A stretch of 64,000 bases of DNA from Mobiluncus curtisii subsp. curtisii ATCC 35241 (GCF_000146285.1 NZ_GL385912.1:785271-849270); one strand, 5' to 3'. Positions 1 through 8,818 are shown, counted from the first letter of the stretch. Translations and numbers: made by a program. Notes: generated by a model not told the origin, from the sequence alone.

Positions 1-227
1 TGACCAGCCCGGCAAAGAGTTTTTACAGCCCTAGACGACCGGAAAAGCTAAATACGTGGTAGCGGGTGACCCAGCCAGACCACTGTTTTATTGGTCATGC
101 GCGTGTGCGGGCTGTTCACGGGTCAAGGCGCGGTTCTACAAACAACTGTGCCCCAGGACCGTGAGGTCCCGGAGCACAGCGTTTATCTAGTTTTCAGTCA
201 GTATTCAGAACGAATCCTGGTTTGAGA
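1..227. other. Intergenic left edge
   Basis: No coding sequence is supported here. The stretch holds the putative terminator of the cell-wall-binding gene (146-179); I see nothing recognisable in 1-140. Confidence 0.5.
146..179 (-). terminator. Probable terminator of the CWB2 gene
   Basis: On the minus strand two 15-nt arms (179-165 and 160-146) pair completely if two G-U wobbles are allowed, with a 4-nt loop. A moderately U-rich TTGTTTG follows. It lies about 50 nt downstream of the stop codon at 228. The weak U-tract lowers confidence. Confidence 0.55.
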
Positions 228-2423
228 CTACTTGACCTCGGTCCAAGTGGAGTAGGTCTCGGTAATGACCTCGCCAGAAGAGTTCTTAGCGGTAACCTTC
301 ACACGGACATAGGAAGTCGGGCTAGGAACAGCAGCGAAGATAATCTTGACCTTGCCATCCTGGTCTACAGTAGTGGTAGCAGACTGCACGGTAGCACCAC
401 CCAAAGTGCTGGTAGCAGCCAGCAAATCACCGGTGCCGGCATTGCCGGTACGACCGTACCACTCGATGCTCAGGGTAGAACCGTTAGGCATATCCTTCGT
501 GGTGACAGCAATCTCAGCTACCTTGGTGGCAGATGTATCCCAGGTTCCGAAAGAAACCTTGCCGGAAGCAGCGGTGGCCGGGGCGAGCTTCTCCAGCTCG
601 GCAGCACCGTTCTCGTCAGAGATAACACCAGTACCACCAATGAAAGTCACGTTCTTACGCACGTAATCCACGGCCTTGTCCCAAGCCAGAGCCTGCTCAC
701 CAGTCACGGAAGGAACAGAATCCTTGTTGACCAACAACACCGGGCCAGGACGTTTCGAGTTATCAATGTAACCAGCGACAGCCGCGTCAGCGAAAGACAT
801 GCCGTTAGCAAAGTAGATACGAGTCGGATCAGACTTTTCGCCCTTCTCACCATAAACGTGATTAGCAATCTTTACAGCAGTCTCGAAACGATCCGCACCA
901 CCAAGACGATTCACGTTGTAGTTCACAGCGCCACCATGAATCAGCTTGTCCAGAGCCTCAGAAGCCTTAGTCTTAGCCTTAATCGCAGCAGTATTAGCCT
1001 TACCAGCAGCAGCCGCATCAGCCTGCAACTTAGCAACCTGAGCCTTCAAAGCAGAATCCAACACTTTAGTCTGACCAGCGATGTCGGTCTTCAAATTAGC
1101 AGGATCCAAACCGATAGAAGTCACGAACTCCATACCAGTAGTCTTAGCAGTCACATCCGGGAACACATTCTGAACATCAGTCAAAGTAGGAACAGAACCC
1201 AAGCCCTTCTTGCCGTTAGTACCGTCGTTGATGACCTCATCCAACAAAGCATCAGCACTAGCGTTGATAATACCGGTAGCGGCGACCAGCTTGCCCTTCA
1301 AGGTGCCAGCTGTGACGTCAGTCTTAGCGTCATCAGCGACCTCCTGAGCGGCCGCGACAGCCTTGGTGGTACCCAGGTAGGCGGTGGCTTCAGCGCCGGA
1401 CTCGAGCTTCTCCGTCGGGGAAGCATCAGCAATCGCGTTAGCGTAAGTCTCTTTCGTCGCCTGACCATTAGCATCATTCTTCAAATACCATGATTTGCCA
1501 TTGACGTTGGGGTTGGCGGCTAGGGCAGCGTCGACCTTCGGCCAGGTCGCAGCAATCTTAGCTTTCGTAGTGGGGGTAGCACTGAGAGCGTCAGTGAACT
1601 GGTCCTGGGTTGCGCCGTTGACCTTGACCCAGCCATTCACAGCCAAATCAGCCTTAGCGGAAGCCTCGACAGCAGCCTTGTTATCCTCCAAGAAAGAATC
1701 AATCAGAATGGTCTGAGACACAGCCGCACTCTTCAAGACCGCATCAGACACAGCACCAGTACCACCCAAAGCGTACAGGGAAGCGCCACCACCAATCTTG
1801 TTCAAAGCCTTAGCAGTAGCAGCCGGCAGTTTGTCAGCACCATCAGTCAGCAAAATCACACCATCTTTCAGCTGACCGCCAACCAAGGCATCAACCAAAG
1901 TCTGGCCATTAGCCAAGTACACACGATTCACCGACACGCCCTGCTTCTTAGCAGCCTCCGCAATCTTAGCGGCAGTCTCGAAACGATCCGCACCAGCGAT
2001 ACGCTCAGTCGTGGCGGTACCAGCCACAGCCTTCAAAGCCTCATCAGACACGGCACCGGTACCACCCAAAGCGATAACCTTGCCAGCATTGAGCTTCTTA
2101 ATCGCGTCAGCAACCTTAGACTGCACTGCCTTATCGCCGTTCACCAGCAACATCGGGCCATTCTTCAACACGCCACCAGCGATAGCATCCACCAAGGAAG
2201 CACCGTTAGAAACGTAAACCGTAGCAGCGGACGGATTCTCACCATTCTTGTCAGCCCAGCCCTTCAAGGCAACCTGAATAGCGGTATCGTAACGATCCGG
2301 ACCCGCCCAACGATTAGCCGAAATATCAGCCGGAGCAGCCATCGCGGGAGCGACGCCCATGCCAGCAACCAGCGCCAACGAAGCAGCACCAATCACAAAC
2401 TTCTTCTTCAAATTCATCTTCAA
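228..2423 (-). CDS. Secreted cell-wall-binding repeat 2 (CWB2) family protein
   Basis: A 731-residue exported surface protein. The N-terminus has Lys residues, a hydrophobic stretch (about 11-28) and an Ala-X-Ala cleavage region, so it is probably Sec-exported. CWB2 (PF04122-type) repeats are marked by RxxGxDRxxTA motifs at about residues 38, 142 and 507, each followed by a conserved YxxNG segment. Two repeats are N-terminal and one is downstream of a long Ala/Lys-rich helical middle. The last 110 residues look like a beta-sandwich of unknown function. CWB2 modules are known to anchor proteins non-covalently to wall polymers. The TTG at 2423 has an ideally spaced GAAGG; an ATG two codons inside (2417) is the alternative. 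The ligand and role of the C-terminal domain are unknown. Confidence 0.85.
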   Translation of the reverse strand: MKMNLKKKFVIGAASLALVAGMGVAPAMAAPADISANRWAGPDRYDTAIQVALKGWADKNGENPSAATVYVSNGASLVDAIAGGVLKNGPMLLVNGDKAVQSKVADAIKKLNAGKVIALGGTGAVSDEALKAVAGTATTERIAGADRFETAAKIAEAAKKQGVSVNRVYLANGQTLVDALVGGQLKDGVILLTDGADKLPAATAKALNKIGGGASLYALGGTGAVSDAVLKSAAVSQTILIDSFLEDNKAAVEASAKADLAVNGWVKVNGATQDQFTDALSATPTTKAKIAATWPKVDAALAANPNVNGKSWYLKNDANGQATKETYANAIADASPTEKLESGAEATAYLGTTKAVAAAQEVADDAKTDVTAGTLKGKLVAATGIINASADALLDEVINDGTNGKKGLGSVPTLTDVQNVFPDVTAKTTGMEFVTSIGLDPANLKTDIAGQTKVLDSALKAQVAKLQADAAAAGKANTAAIKAKTKASEALDKLIHGGAVNYNVNRLGGADRFETAVKIANHVYGEKGEKSDPTRIYFANGMSFADAAVAGYIDNSKRPGPVLLVNKDSVPSVTGEQALAWDKAVDYVRKNVTFIGGTGVISDENGAAELEKLAPATAASGKVSFGTWDTSATKVAEIAVTTKDMPNGSTLSIEWYGRTGNAGTGDLLAATSTLGGATVQSATTTVDQDGKVKIIFAAVPSPTSYVRVKVTAKNSSGEVITETYSTWTEVK

Positions 2424-2466
2424 ATAAACCCTTCTTCTGGGTAATAAAGGGTGGAATTTTTTAAAC

Positions 2467-2516
2467 CACCCAGGTGATCCAGGACGGAAGCACCCAGGAA
2501 AAGTTTACACCACCCA
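2467..2516. promoter_or_regulatory. Three CACCCA direct repeats (possible operator)
   Basis: CACCCA occurs at 2467, 2491 and 2511, spaced 24 and 20 bp, or about two helical turns. The 2511 copy lies in the spacer between -35 and -10; the other two lie in the early leader. The pattern fits a cooperative repressor, but no cognate regulator is identified here. Confidence 0.35.
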
Positions 2517-2529
2517 AGTGTTCTGTCAA
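2502..2529 (-). promoter_or_regulatory. Proximal promoter of the CWB2 gene
   Basis: Reading the minus strand: a perfect TTGACA (2529-2524), a 16-bp spacer and TAAACT (2507-2502), giving a predicted start near 2495 and a leader of about 70 nt. The hexamers are seen in the sequence; activity is inferred. Confidence 0.6.
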
Positions 2530-2669
2530 TACTGCGAAAGACCCAGAGTCGCGAATTCTCGCGGTTTATAGGACCTCACGCTTCCGAGGACTTCCCCGGA
2601 ACCAAGGAACCCAGCGCACCCCGTGGCTATCAGCTTAAAGGGACACAGGAACCTTGCTAACAACCTCTA

Positions 2670-2699
2670 TATGTAAAGGCTCGAGACATTCTTACACAA
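2670..2699 (-). promoter_or_regulatory. Possible distal Crp-dependent promoter
   Basis: On the minus strand TTGTGT (2699-2694), an 18-bp spacer and TACATA (2675-2670) would start RNA near 2663. The Crp-type site at 2716-2731 is then centred about 60 bp upstream, the classical class I activator position. The hexamers are weak, which fits an activator-dependent promoter but also fits chance. Confidence 0.3.
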
Positions 2700-2715
2700 C
2701 ACCGAGAAATATAGG

Positions 2716-2731
2716 TGTGATTTAGGTCACA
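2716..2731. promoter_or_regulatory. Perfect Crp/GlxR-type binding site
   Basis: TGTGATTTAGGTCACA matches the full TGTGA-N6-TCACA consensus of cAMP-receptor-type regulators (Crp, GlxR). The only promoter-bearing neighbour is the CWB2 gene, whose start is 293 bp away. A second perfect site lies near whiB2 (53062-53077). Confidence 0.6.
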
Positions 2732-2759
2732 GCTAGACCTAGAGCGGTTGTCTCTCCGA

Positions 2760-2888
2760 CACGAACGACCGATTTCAACGCACTCCCACCCAGAACCTCG
2801 GGCAGCAAATGACCATTACCTGCGGCTTTACCGACAGCCCGGCGTACAATCACCCGTTTTCCCCGGCGAAATCGGTCGTTCATGCACC
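2760..2888. repeat. 129-bp direct repeat, copy 1, with inverted ends
   Basis: This aligns without gaps to 3868-3996, with about 113 of 129 identical positions. Its ends are inverted repeats: a 17-bp left arm, CACGAACGACCGATTTC, and a right arm with one mismatch. The right arm overlaps the stop codon of the nuclease-like gene at 2880. Identity is concentrated in the arms and the central block. Confidence 0.8.
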
Positions 2889-3800
2889 GCACCGGACCAG
2901 ATAGCGCTGTATCGGGTCTAAGAATCGACCGCTTATCACATCGTTATACGTAAAACGCATGGTGTCGAAACCACGCAGCAACGCTTCACGAGATCGAGCG
3001 CGATCCTTATCAAACTCAGCACGACCGCAGTGATATTCATAGCCATCAAATTCCACGATGAGATTACCGATTAAAAAATCCACCTCACCTATACCTTTTA
3101 AAGTCACCCCGGTTTTAACTTCCGCGTAGAGCTGCTCTCGGAGCTGTAAACGCCCCACAGTTTCCAGTGGCGACCGGGCTGCCGCATCGCAATCCTCTAG
3201 GGCTGCCTGAATCGCTGAGCGGCGAAGGTGAGCGACGGCATTATCCAGTATTTCTCGATTTACCAGGCGTTTGTTTAAAACTGAATCCAGTATCACCACT
3301 CTCTCCATGTGGGTGTGCACACACTGCAAGGCTCGAAGAGTCGCGTTCAGCGGGCTGGCTAAATACGGACTGGAATAGCAATCATCTGCGTAAGCATAAC
3401 CTTGACAGCCTCCTGGGAAGGTCTGCCGGAATCCACTTTTCGCGGAATGCAACCATTTCTCGCGATGCAACAGGAACTTGCCGGAATGGCGACTGTGATA
3501 GTCCTTGCTCACCGCCAAGTGAATACGTTCGGGGTTCTTCCAAAGAGCTACCCCCATCATCTCTAATGCGCTCACACAAGTCAGACAGCCTCGGTGAACG
3601 AAGGCAGCGACCACCCGAGAATCAACAGAGGGTAGAAATAGTGTGCTGCGTCCTTGACGCAATACCAGTTCCGACTCTAAGGCACGTCTGACTTTCTGCC
3701 TGCTGGTGGCTTTGATTGCTGCTCCCATAGTGGCTACCCCACCCTGGTCTTCCAGATACTCCTGCACAGTGTCATTCATGCATTTGATGATGTTATACAT
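2880..3800 (-). CDS. AbiEi-like antitoxin domain / DUF559 (Vsr-like) endonuclease-fold protein
   Basis: A protein of about 306 residues. The N-terminal 60 residues resemble the winged-helix domain of AbiEi-type antitoxins. The middle is the AbiEi-like region typical of actinobacterial 'type IV TA AbiEi family' proteins. The C-terminal 90 residues look like DUF559, related to Vsr/PD-(D/E)XK nucleases: an EVDF segment, then VEFDGYEYH, then a basic RxRSRE helix. No partner toxin gene is adjacent. The start is uncertain: ATG 3800 is used, with GTG 3830 and ATG 3779 also in frame, none with a clear ribosome site. The gene is flanked by 129-bp direct repeats, and its stop codon lies inside the downstream copy. 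Family assignment is by recognition; nuclease activity and any defence role are inference. Confidence 0.65.
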   Translation of the reverse strand: MYNIIKCMNDTVQEYLEDQGGVATMGAAIKATSRQKVRRALESELVLRQGRSTLFLPSVDSRVVAAFVHRGCLTCVSALEMMGVALWKNPERIHLAVSKDYHSRHSGKFLLHREKWLHSAKSGFRQTFPGGCQGYAYADDCYSSPYLASPLNATLRALQCVHTHMERVVILDSVLNKRLVNREILDNAVAHLRRSAIQAALEDCDAAARSPLETVGRLQLREQLYAEVKTGVTLKGIGEVDFLIGNLIVEFDGYEYHCGRAEFDKDRARSREALLRGFDTMRFTYNDVISGRFLDPIQRYLVRCGA

Positions 3801-3867
3801 CTTTAGCTTATGCAAGCTTTGATTTGTCACTTGTGGATAACTCGTATTTTGGACAGATTATTGCTTG

Positions 3868-3996
3868 CACGAACGACCGATTTCAACGCACCCCCGACCA
3901 GAACTTCGAGTAGCAAATGACCATCACCTGCGGCTTTACCTACACCCCGGCGTACATACACCCGAATTCCCCGGCGAAATCGGTCACTCGTGCACC
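3868..3996. repeat. 129-bp direct repeat, copy 2, with inverted ends
   Basis: Second copy of the element at 2760-2888, in the same orientation, about 40 bp upstream of the outermost possible start of the nuclease-like gene. Its left arm is identical to that of copy 1; the right arm has two mismatches to the left arm. The rest of 3831-4058 holds no supported gene. Confidence 0.8.
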
Positions 3997-4028
3997 TGCC
4001 TCATTGACTATGGCGCAAAATCCCAGGA

Positions 4029-4044
4029 GCGCCCTCTGGGGCGC
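4029..4044 (-). terminator. Weak hairpin after glgB
   Basis: GCGCCC-N4-GGGCGC lies 15 nt past the glgB stop codon. It is followed on the minus strand by a poor U-tract (TCCTGGGATTTTG), so termination here is uncertain. Confidence 0.35.
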
Positions 4045-4058
4045 GCGCTGCAACGCCC

Positions 4059-6281
4059 CTAACGCGGGCGGTACGGGTTGTCCTCGGCGGGGCGCAAAAT
4101 CACGACACCCAGCGGGGGAATCCGCAAAGATACCGAGCAGGGGCGGTTATTCCACGGAATCTCCTCAGCGGTGACCTGACCCAGGTTACCCACGCCGGAG
4201 CCGCCGTAAACTTCAGCGTCCGTGTTTAGCACCTCGTCCCACTGACCAGCGAACGGCAGTCCGACCCGGAACGGATCATGAGGATTGCCACTAAAGTTCG
4301 CCACCACTGCCAGCAAGTGACCCGATTCAATCCCTAAAGGATCCGATTCCGCCACGGACCGGCGCAGATACGTAATCAAGTTATGGTCAGCATCGCTGGG
4401 CTCAATCCACTCAAACCCGCGATAGTCATCACACCACAGCGCCGGGTTGGACGCATACAGGTGGTTCAAATCGGTGACCAGTTGACGAATCCCCTGATGC
4501 TCGGGAATGTCCAGGTGCCACCAATCCAAGGATGCCCCCGAATTCCATTCCGCGCCCTGACCAAACTCGGAGCCCATGAAGATGAGCTGCTTGCCCGGAT
4601 GCGTCCACTGGTAAGCAAATAGCAGGCGCAATCCTGCCAACTGGCGCCAATAATCGCCGGGCATCTTGGACAGCAACGAGCCTTTGCCGTGCACGACCTC
4701 ATCGTGGGACAGCGGCAGCACAAAGTTCTCTGAAAAGGCGTAGACCAGGCTAAACGTCAGCTCGTTGTGATGCCACTTGCGGTTGACCGGGTCCTCTGCC
4801 AAGTAGCGCAAGGTGTCATTCATCCAGCCCATGTTCCACTTGAAACCAAAACCCAGCCCCCCCTCGGAAGTCGGTTGGGTGACGCCGGGCCAGGCGGTCG
4901 ATTCTTCGGCAATCATGACCGTGCCGGGGCAGACCCGGTAGCAGGTCGCGGTGACTTCTTGCAGCAGGGCGATAGCCTCGAGGTTTTCCCGTCCACCGTA
5001 CTGGTTCGGGTGCCACTGACCTTCTTTACGGGAATAATCCAGATAGAGCATCGACGCCACCGCGTCCACCCGCAGACCGTCAATGTGGAACTCTTCCATC
5101 CAGTACAGGGCGTTAGCGACCAGGAAGTTCTTCACTTCACGCCGACCGTAGTTGAATACCAATGTCCCCCAGTCCGGGTGCTGACCGCGCTGCGGATCGG
5201 GGTCCTCGTACAGAGCCGTGCCATCGAACCCCGCCAGCGCCCAGTCATCCTTGGGGAAATGCGCCGGAACCCAGTCCAAAATCACCCCAATCCCGTTTTG
5301 GTGCAACGCATCCACCAGGTAACGGAAGTCGTCAGGCGTCCCAAACCGGGCGGTCGGAGCATAGTATGACGTGCATTGATACCCCCAAGACGGCCCGTAG
5401 GGGTGTTCCGCCACGGGCATGAACTCCACGTGGGTGAAACCCATTTCCTTAACGTAAGGCACCAGGTGTTCCGCCAGGTCACGGTAGCCATAGCCTTCTC
5501 TCCACGAGCCGATATGGCATTCGTAGATGCTCATAGGCTGGGTATGAATCGGATGGGTGTCCACGTTCGTGGCGCGCTGTTCCATCCACTCCGCATCGTT
5601 CCAAGTGTGGAACTGGTCAGTGACCACCGAGGCGGTGGCGGGAGGAATCTCCGTAGCGCGCGCCATCGGGTCAGCCTTTTGACGCCAGTTCCCGTCGGGA
5701 CCTTTAATGTCGTACTTGTAGCGCGCGCCTATCTCGACACCGGGAATGAACAGCTCCCATACCCCGGATGCCCCGAGGCTGCGCATCGCGCACCCCGACC
5801 CGTCCCAAAAGTTGAAGTCCCCCACGACCTTTACGGCTTGTGCGTTCGGCGCCCACACCGCGAAAGCCACGCCTTTCACGACCCCCAGCGGACCCTGGTA
5901 CTCCTTTAAATGAGCACCCAAAACGTCCCACAGACGCTCGTGACGCCCTTCTGAAATCAGGTAAGTGTCCATTTCACCCAAGGTCGGCAGGAAACGGTAG
6001 GGGTCGTCCCCCAAGACTTCCTGATCACCGTAGGTGACTTTCACCCGGTAGTCCTCGACTTCGGCGTGCGGGATGACTGCCACCCACACCCCGTCCTGTT
6101 CATGTTCCGCGGGGAAGTCACCGTGTTCGGTGACGATGGTGACGCTTTGCGCCATGTGACGCACGGTGCGGATGGTGACATCCTCGCCGTCCGAGTGTGG
6201 TCCCAGCACCGAGTGCGGAGAGTAGTAGTTCGCGTAGGCGACCTGGTTCAAAAGTTCCGGGGAAACGGTGATTTTAGCCAT
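4059..6281 (-). CDS. glgB: 1,4-alpha-glucan branching enzyme
   Basis: GlgB (740 aa, typical length) moves segments of a linear alpha-1,4-glucan to alpha-1,6 positions. An N-terminal carbohydrate-binding/N2 region (about 1-120) is followed by the CBM48 domain and the GH13 barrel. The family motifs are intact: DGLRVDAVASMLYLDY with the probable nucleophile at Asp406, the probable acid Glu459 in MIAEES, and LSHDEVVHGKGS carrying the transition-state Asp. It starts 40 nt after the glgE stop on the same strand, so glgE-glgB looks like an operon, as in mycobacteria. No good ribosome site is visible before ATG 6281; a CAGAAT hexamer 6 nt upstream resembles the -10 placed before glgP and glgE. Confidence 0.96.
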   Translation of the reverse strand: MAKITVSPELLNQVAYANYYSPHSVLGPHSDGEDVTIRTVRHMAQSVTIVTEHGDFPAEHEQDGVWVAVIPHAEVEDYRVKVTYGDQEVLGDDPYRFLPTLGEMDTYLISEGRHERLWDVLGAHLKEYQGPLGVVKGVAFAVWAPNAQAVKVVGDFNFWDGSGCAMRSLGASGVWELFIPGVEIGARYKYDIKGPDGNWRQKADPMARATEIPPATASVVTDQFHTWNDAEWMEQRATNVDTHPIHTQPMSIYECHIGSWREGYGYRDLAEHLVPYVKEMGFTHVEFMPVAEHPYGPSWGYQCTSYYAPTARFGTPDDFRYLVDALHQNGIGVILDWVPAHFPKDDWALAGFDGTALYEDPDPQRGQHPDWGTLVFNYGRREVKNFLVANALYWMEEFHIDGLRVDAVASMLYLDYSRKEGQWHPNQYGGRENLEAIALLQEVTATCYRVCPGTVMIAEESTAWPGVTQPTSEGGLGFGFKWNMGWMNDTLRYLAEDPVNRKWHHNELTFSLVYAFSENFVLPLSHDEVVHGKGSLLSKMPGDYWRQLAGLRLLFAYQWTHPGKQLIFMGSEFGQGAEWNSGASLDWWHLDIPEHQGIRQLVTDLNHLYASNPALWCDDYRGFEWIEPSDADHNLITYLRRSVAESDPLGIESGHLLAVVANFSGNPHDPFRVGLPFAGQWDEVLNTDAEVYGGSGVGNLGQVTAEEIPWNNRPCSVSLRIPPLGVVILRPAEDNPYRPR

Positions 6282-6321
6282 GAGGTAATTCTGTCACATT
6301 TTGCTGTGCTAGTGTTTGGGT

Positions 6322-8811
6322 TCACTGTGGAATGGGGCTGAAACTGAAAATATGACCGGGACCGGTAGAGGGATTGAGCTGCACAAAATTATCCGTCCCC
6401 CAGGTATATTCACCGCCAGTCAGCTCATCATGCACCACAAACAAGCGTTGCCCCTCACCGGGCGCGGCGACCTCCGGGAACTCCTCCGGGCGCAACCCTA
6501 GTGACGGCAAATCCAGGTGCACCCAGCCGGACTGAGTGTGATGCGGATCCAGGTTCACGACGACCAGCACCGTGTCCGCCCGACCGGTCGGGGAATGCGC
6601 CGCGTCAATATGCTTGGAAAAAGCAATGATGGCGTCGTTCTCGATAGCGTGGAACTTGATGTTACGCAGCTGCAACAGTGCGGGATGCGCGGAGCGAGCC
6701 GCGTTCAAGGTGCGCAACAGGGAGGCGATGCCGTACTTGTCACGCGCCGCCCAGTCATAGACTTTCACCTCATATTTCGGGTTGTCGATGGATTCCTCGA
6801 CGCCCGGACGCTGCACATGCTCGCAAAACTCGTAGCTGCCCCCGAGGATTCCCCAGGTCGGAGCGGCGGTGGCAGCCAGCAGCGCACGCGCTTTAAACGC
6901 TCCCACCCCAGCCGTCATATAGTCGGTCAAAATGTCCGGGGTCATGGGGAACAGCGCCGGGCGCAGCACGTGCGCCGTTTCATAAGCCAGTTCCTCGAAG
7001 TACTCGGTCAGCTCCGCCTTTGTGTTGCGCCACGTAAAGTACGTGTAAGACAGGTGGAACCCCGCTTTTGCCAGCCCGCGCATCATCGCCGGAGCGGTGA
7101 ACGCCTCCGCGAGCATCACCACTTCGGGGTGGGTTTGGTGCAAGTCAGCCGCCAAGCGCTGCCAGAACCGCACCGGCTTAGTGTGTGGATTATCCATGCG
7201 GAAAATCGTGACCCCATGGTCAATCCAAAACTCGATTACCCGCCGGATTTCGGCATACAGCCCGTCCGGGTCATTATCAAAGTTCAGCGGATAAATGTCT
7301 TGGTATTTCTTGGGGGGATTTTCGGCGTAAGCAATCGAGCCGTCAGCCCGAGCCGAAAACCATTCGGGGTGAGCCTTTACCCACGGGTGGTCCGGAGAGC
7401 ACTGCAGGGCAAAATCCAGCGCAACCTCCAGGTGGTTGCGCTGCGCCTCCGCGACAAACTCGTCAAACGCCGCAATTCCGCCCAAAGCCGGGTCGACCGC
7501 ATCATGGCCCCCATGCTCGTTACCAATCGCCCACGGCGAGCCGGGATCGTGAGGTCCTGCCACCAGGGCGTTGTTGCGTCCCTTACGGAAAGCGTGCCCA
7601 ATCGGGTGGATGGGCGTGAGATAGATAACATCAAAACCGTCGGCAGCCACCTCGGGCAAGATTTCCGCTGCCGTGCGCAAGGTCCCCGGCACAATTCGAC
7701 CATCCGACCCGTAATATGCCCCGATGGAGCGCGGGAAGATTTCGTACCACGCTCCTGCCACGGAACGTGCCCGGTCCACCCGCAGCGGGCACAGTTTCGT
7801 GCGCGTCGCCAAATCCCGCAGCGGATTCTCTGCAAAAATGTTCGCGACCAGCTCGTTTGTGGCAGCCGAGAGACGCACCTGGGGGCGACGCTTTTGCTCA
7901 CGCAAGCCCGCAATCGCGCCTTGCAGCACTGCCACGTCAGCCGGGGGCAGTGGTTCAGCGGGAGACGCGGTGTCACGAGCCGAACCGTGGGCGGGTTTCG
8001 CTTCGCCGGCAATCGCGCGTTCCAGCAGGCGGGCGCCTTCCTCCAGGGTCAGCTCCACGTCAATGCCCGCCGGAATTTTCACATTGGCGTCATGCACCCA
8101 GGTTCCATAAGCGTCAATCCACGACTCGACCGCGAAAGCGTAACGTCCCACGGTGTCGGGCTGGAGCCAAGCTTCAAATTGGTTTTCACCAGCGCCGATT
8201 TCATACATACGAGCGCGATCCACGATTTCCCAAGCGGTTGGGTCGTCCGGGTCAGGAGCGCCCGCGGGGCTGCCCGCCGGCGCATAAAGGTCATAGCCCT
8301 CTTCGCCGCGGCGTTTCGGATCAACGGGGCGCAACAGTACCGCGTCGGCGCCAAAGAGGGAATGCCCGTCTACAAACACGGTGGCGTGGACCGGGAACAG
8401 CTCACCGACCGCGGCTTTTGCCGGGAACAGCCCGTCCTCTACGGTGGGACGCAGCTCAGTGACGCTGATACGGTTTAGTTCCGCGTCAGCAGGCAGGTGG
8501 TAAAGGTTTGCGGAGGGTGCCGGAACCGCCGGGGTCGGGGTTGCGGTTTTTGCCGCAGTGGATTTTTCAGCGGTGGACTTTGCCGCCGCGGATTTTGCCG
8601 TCGCAGTCGGGGTTGATTTTGTGTTACGTCCCGCGGATTTTGCTGCCGGCTTGGCAGTGGTGGGGCGAGATTTGCGGGCGGCAGCCGGTTTACTGGGCTG
8701 GCTGGACGGGGGCTTTGCCGACGGCTTCGTCGACGGACGAGTGTTAGAAGTGGAATGGCGCCCCGGTTTCTTGGCGTCAGAATTGCCCGCAGAATTCGTC
8801 GTCTCGCTCAC
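6322..8811 (-). CDS. glgE: Alpha-1,4-glucan:maltose-1-phosphate maltosyltransferase with N-terminal extension
   Basis: GlgE (829 aa) extends alpha-1,4-glucans with maltose from maltose 1-phosphate. The catalytic core begins near residue 110 and has the GH13_3 arrangement: the FRMDNPHTKP motif with probable nucleophile Asp540 and the LAEAFT motif with acid/base Glu569. Known GlgE proteins are usually about 660-700 aa. The excess is a Lys/Ala/Pro/Ser/Thr-rich, probably disordered N-terminus (about residues 10-100) with no hydrophobic signal. The start is GTG 8811. No Shine-Dalgarno is visible, but TAGAAT ends 7 nt before it, suggesting a leaderless message. No treS or pep2 is in the window, so the source of maltose 1-phosphate is not shown. 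Confidence 0.95.
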   Translation of the reverse strand: MSETTNSAGNSDAKKPGRHSTSNTRPSTKPSAKPPSSQPSKPAAARKSRPTTAKPAAKSAGRNTKSTPTATAKSAAAKSTAEKSTAAKTATPTPAVPAPSANLYHLPADAELNRISVTELRPTVEDGLFPAKAAVGELFPVHATVFVDGHSLFGADAVLLRPVDPKRRGEEGYDLYAPAGSPAGAPDPDDPTAWEIVDRARMYEIGAGENQFEAWLQPDTVGRYAFAVESWIDAYGTWVHDANVKIPAGIDVELTLEEGARLLERAIAGEAKPAHGSARDTASPAEPLPPADVAVLQGAIAGLREQKRRPQVRLSAATNELVANIFAENPLRDLATRTKLCPLRVDRARSVAGAWYEIFPRSIGAYYGSDGRIVPGTLRTAAEILPEVAADGFDVIYLTPIHPIGHAFRKGRNNALVAGPHDPGSPWAIGNEHGGHDAVDPALGGIAAFDEFVAEAQRNHLEVALDFALQCSPDHPWVKAHPEWFSARADGSIAYAENPPKKYQDIYPLNFDNDPDGLYAEIRRVIEFWIDHGVTIFRMDNPHTKPVRFWQRLAADLHQTHPEVVMLAEAFTAPAMMRGLAKAGFHLSYTYFTWRNTKAELTEYFEELAYETAHVLRPALFPMTPDILTDYMTAGVGAFKARALLAATAAPTWGILGGSYEFCEHVQRPGVEESIDNPKYEVKVYDWAARDKYGIASLLRTLNAARSAHPALLQLRNIKFHAIENDAIIAFSKHIDAAHSPTGRADTVLVVVNLDPHHTQSGWVHLDLPSLGLRPEEFPEVAAPGEGQRLFVVHDELTGGEYTWGTDNFVQLNPSTGPGHIFSFSPIPQ

Positions 8812-8818
8812 ATCTGAA

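Noticed and set aside
2811-3996. A short peptide starting MTITCGFT readable in both 129-bp repeats
   Set aside because: Differences between the copies mostly change amino acids and the frames end differently, so the repeat is conserved as DNA, not as a protein.
2760-3996. The pair of 129-bp repeats as a CRISPR or integron array
   Set aside because: Only two copies, far longer than CRISPR repeats, with a gene of about 900 bp between; no cas gene or integrase nearby.
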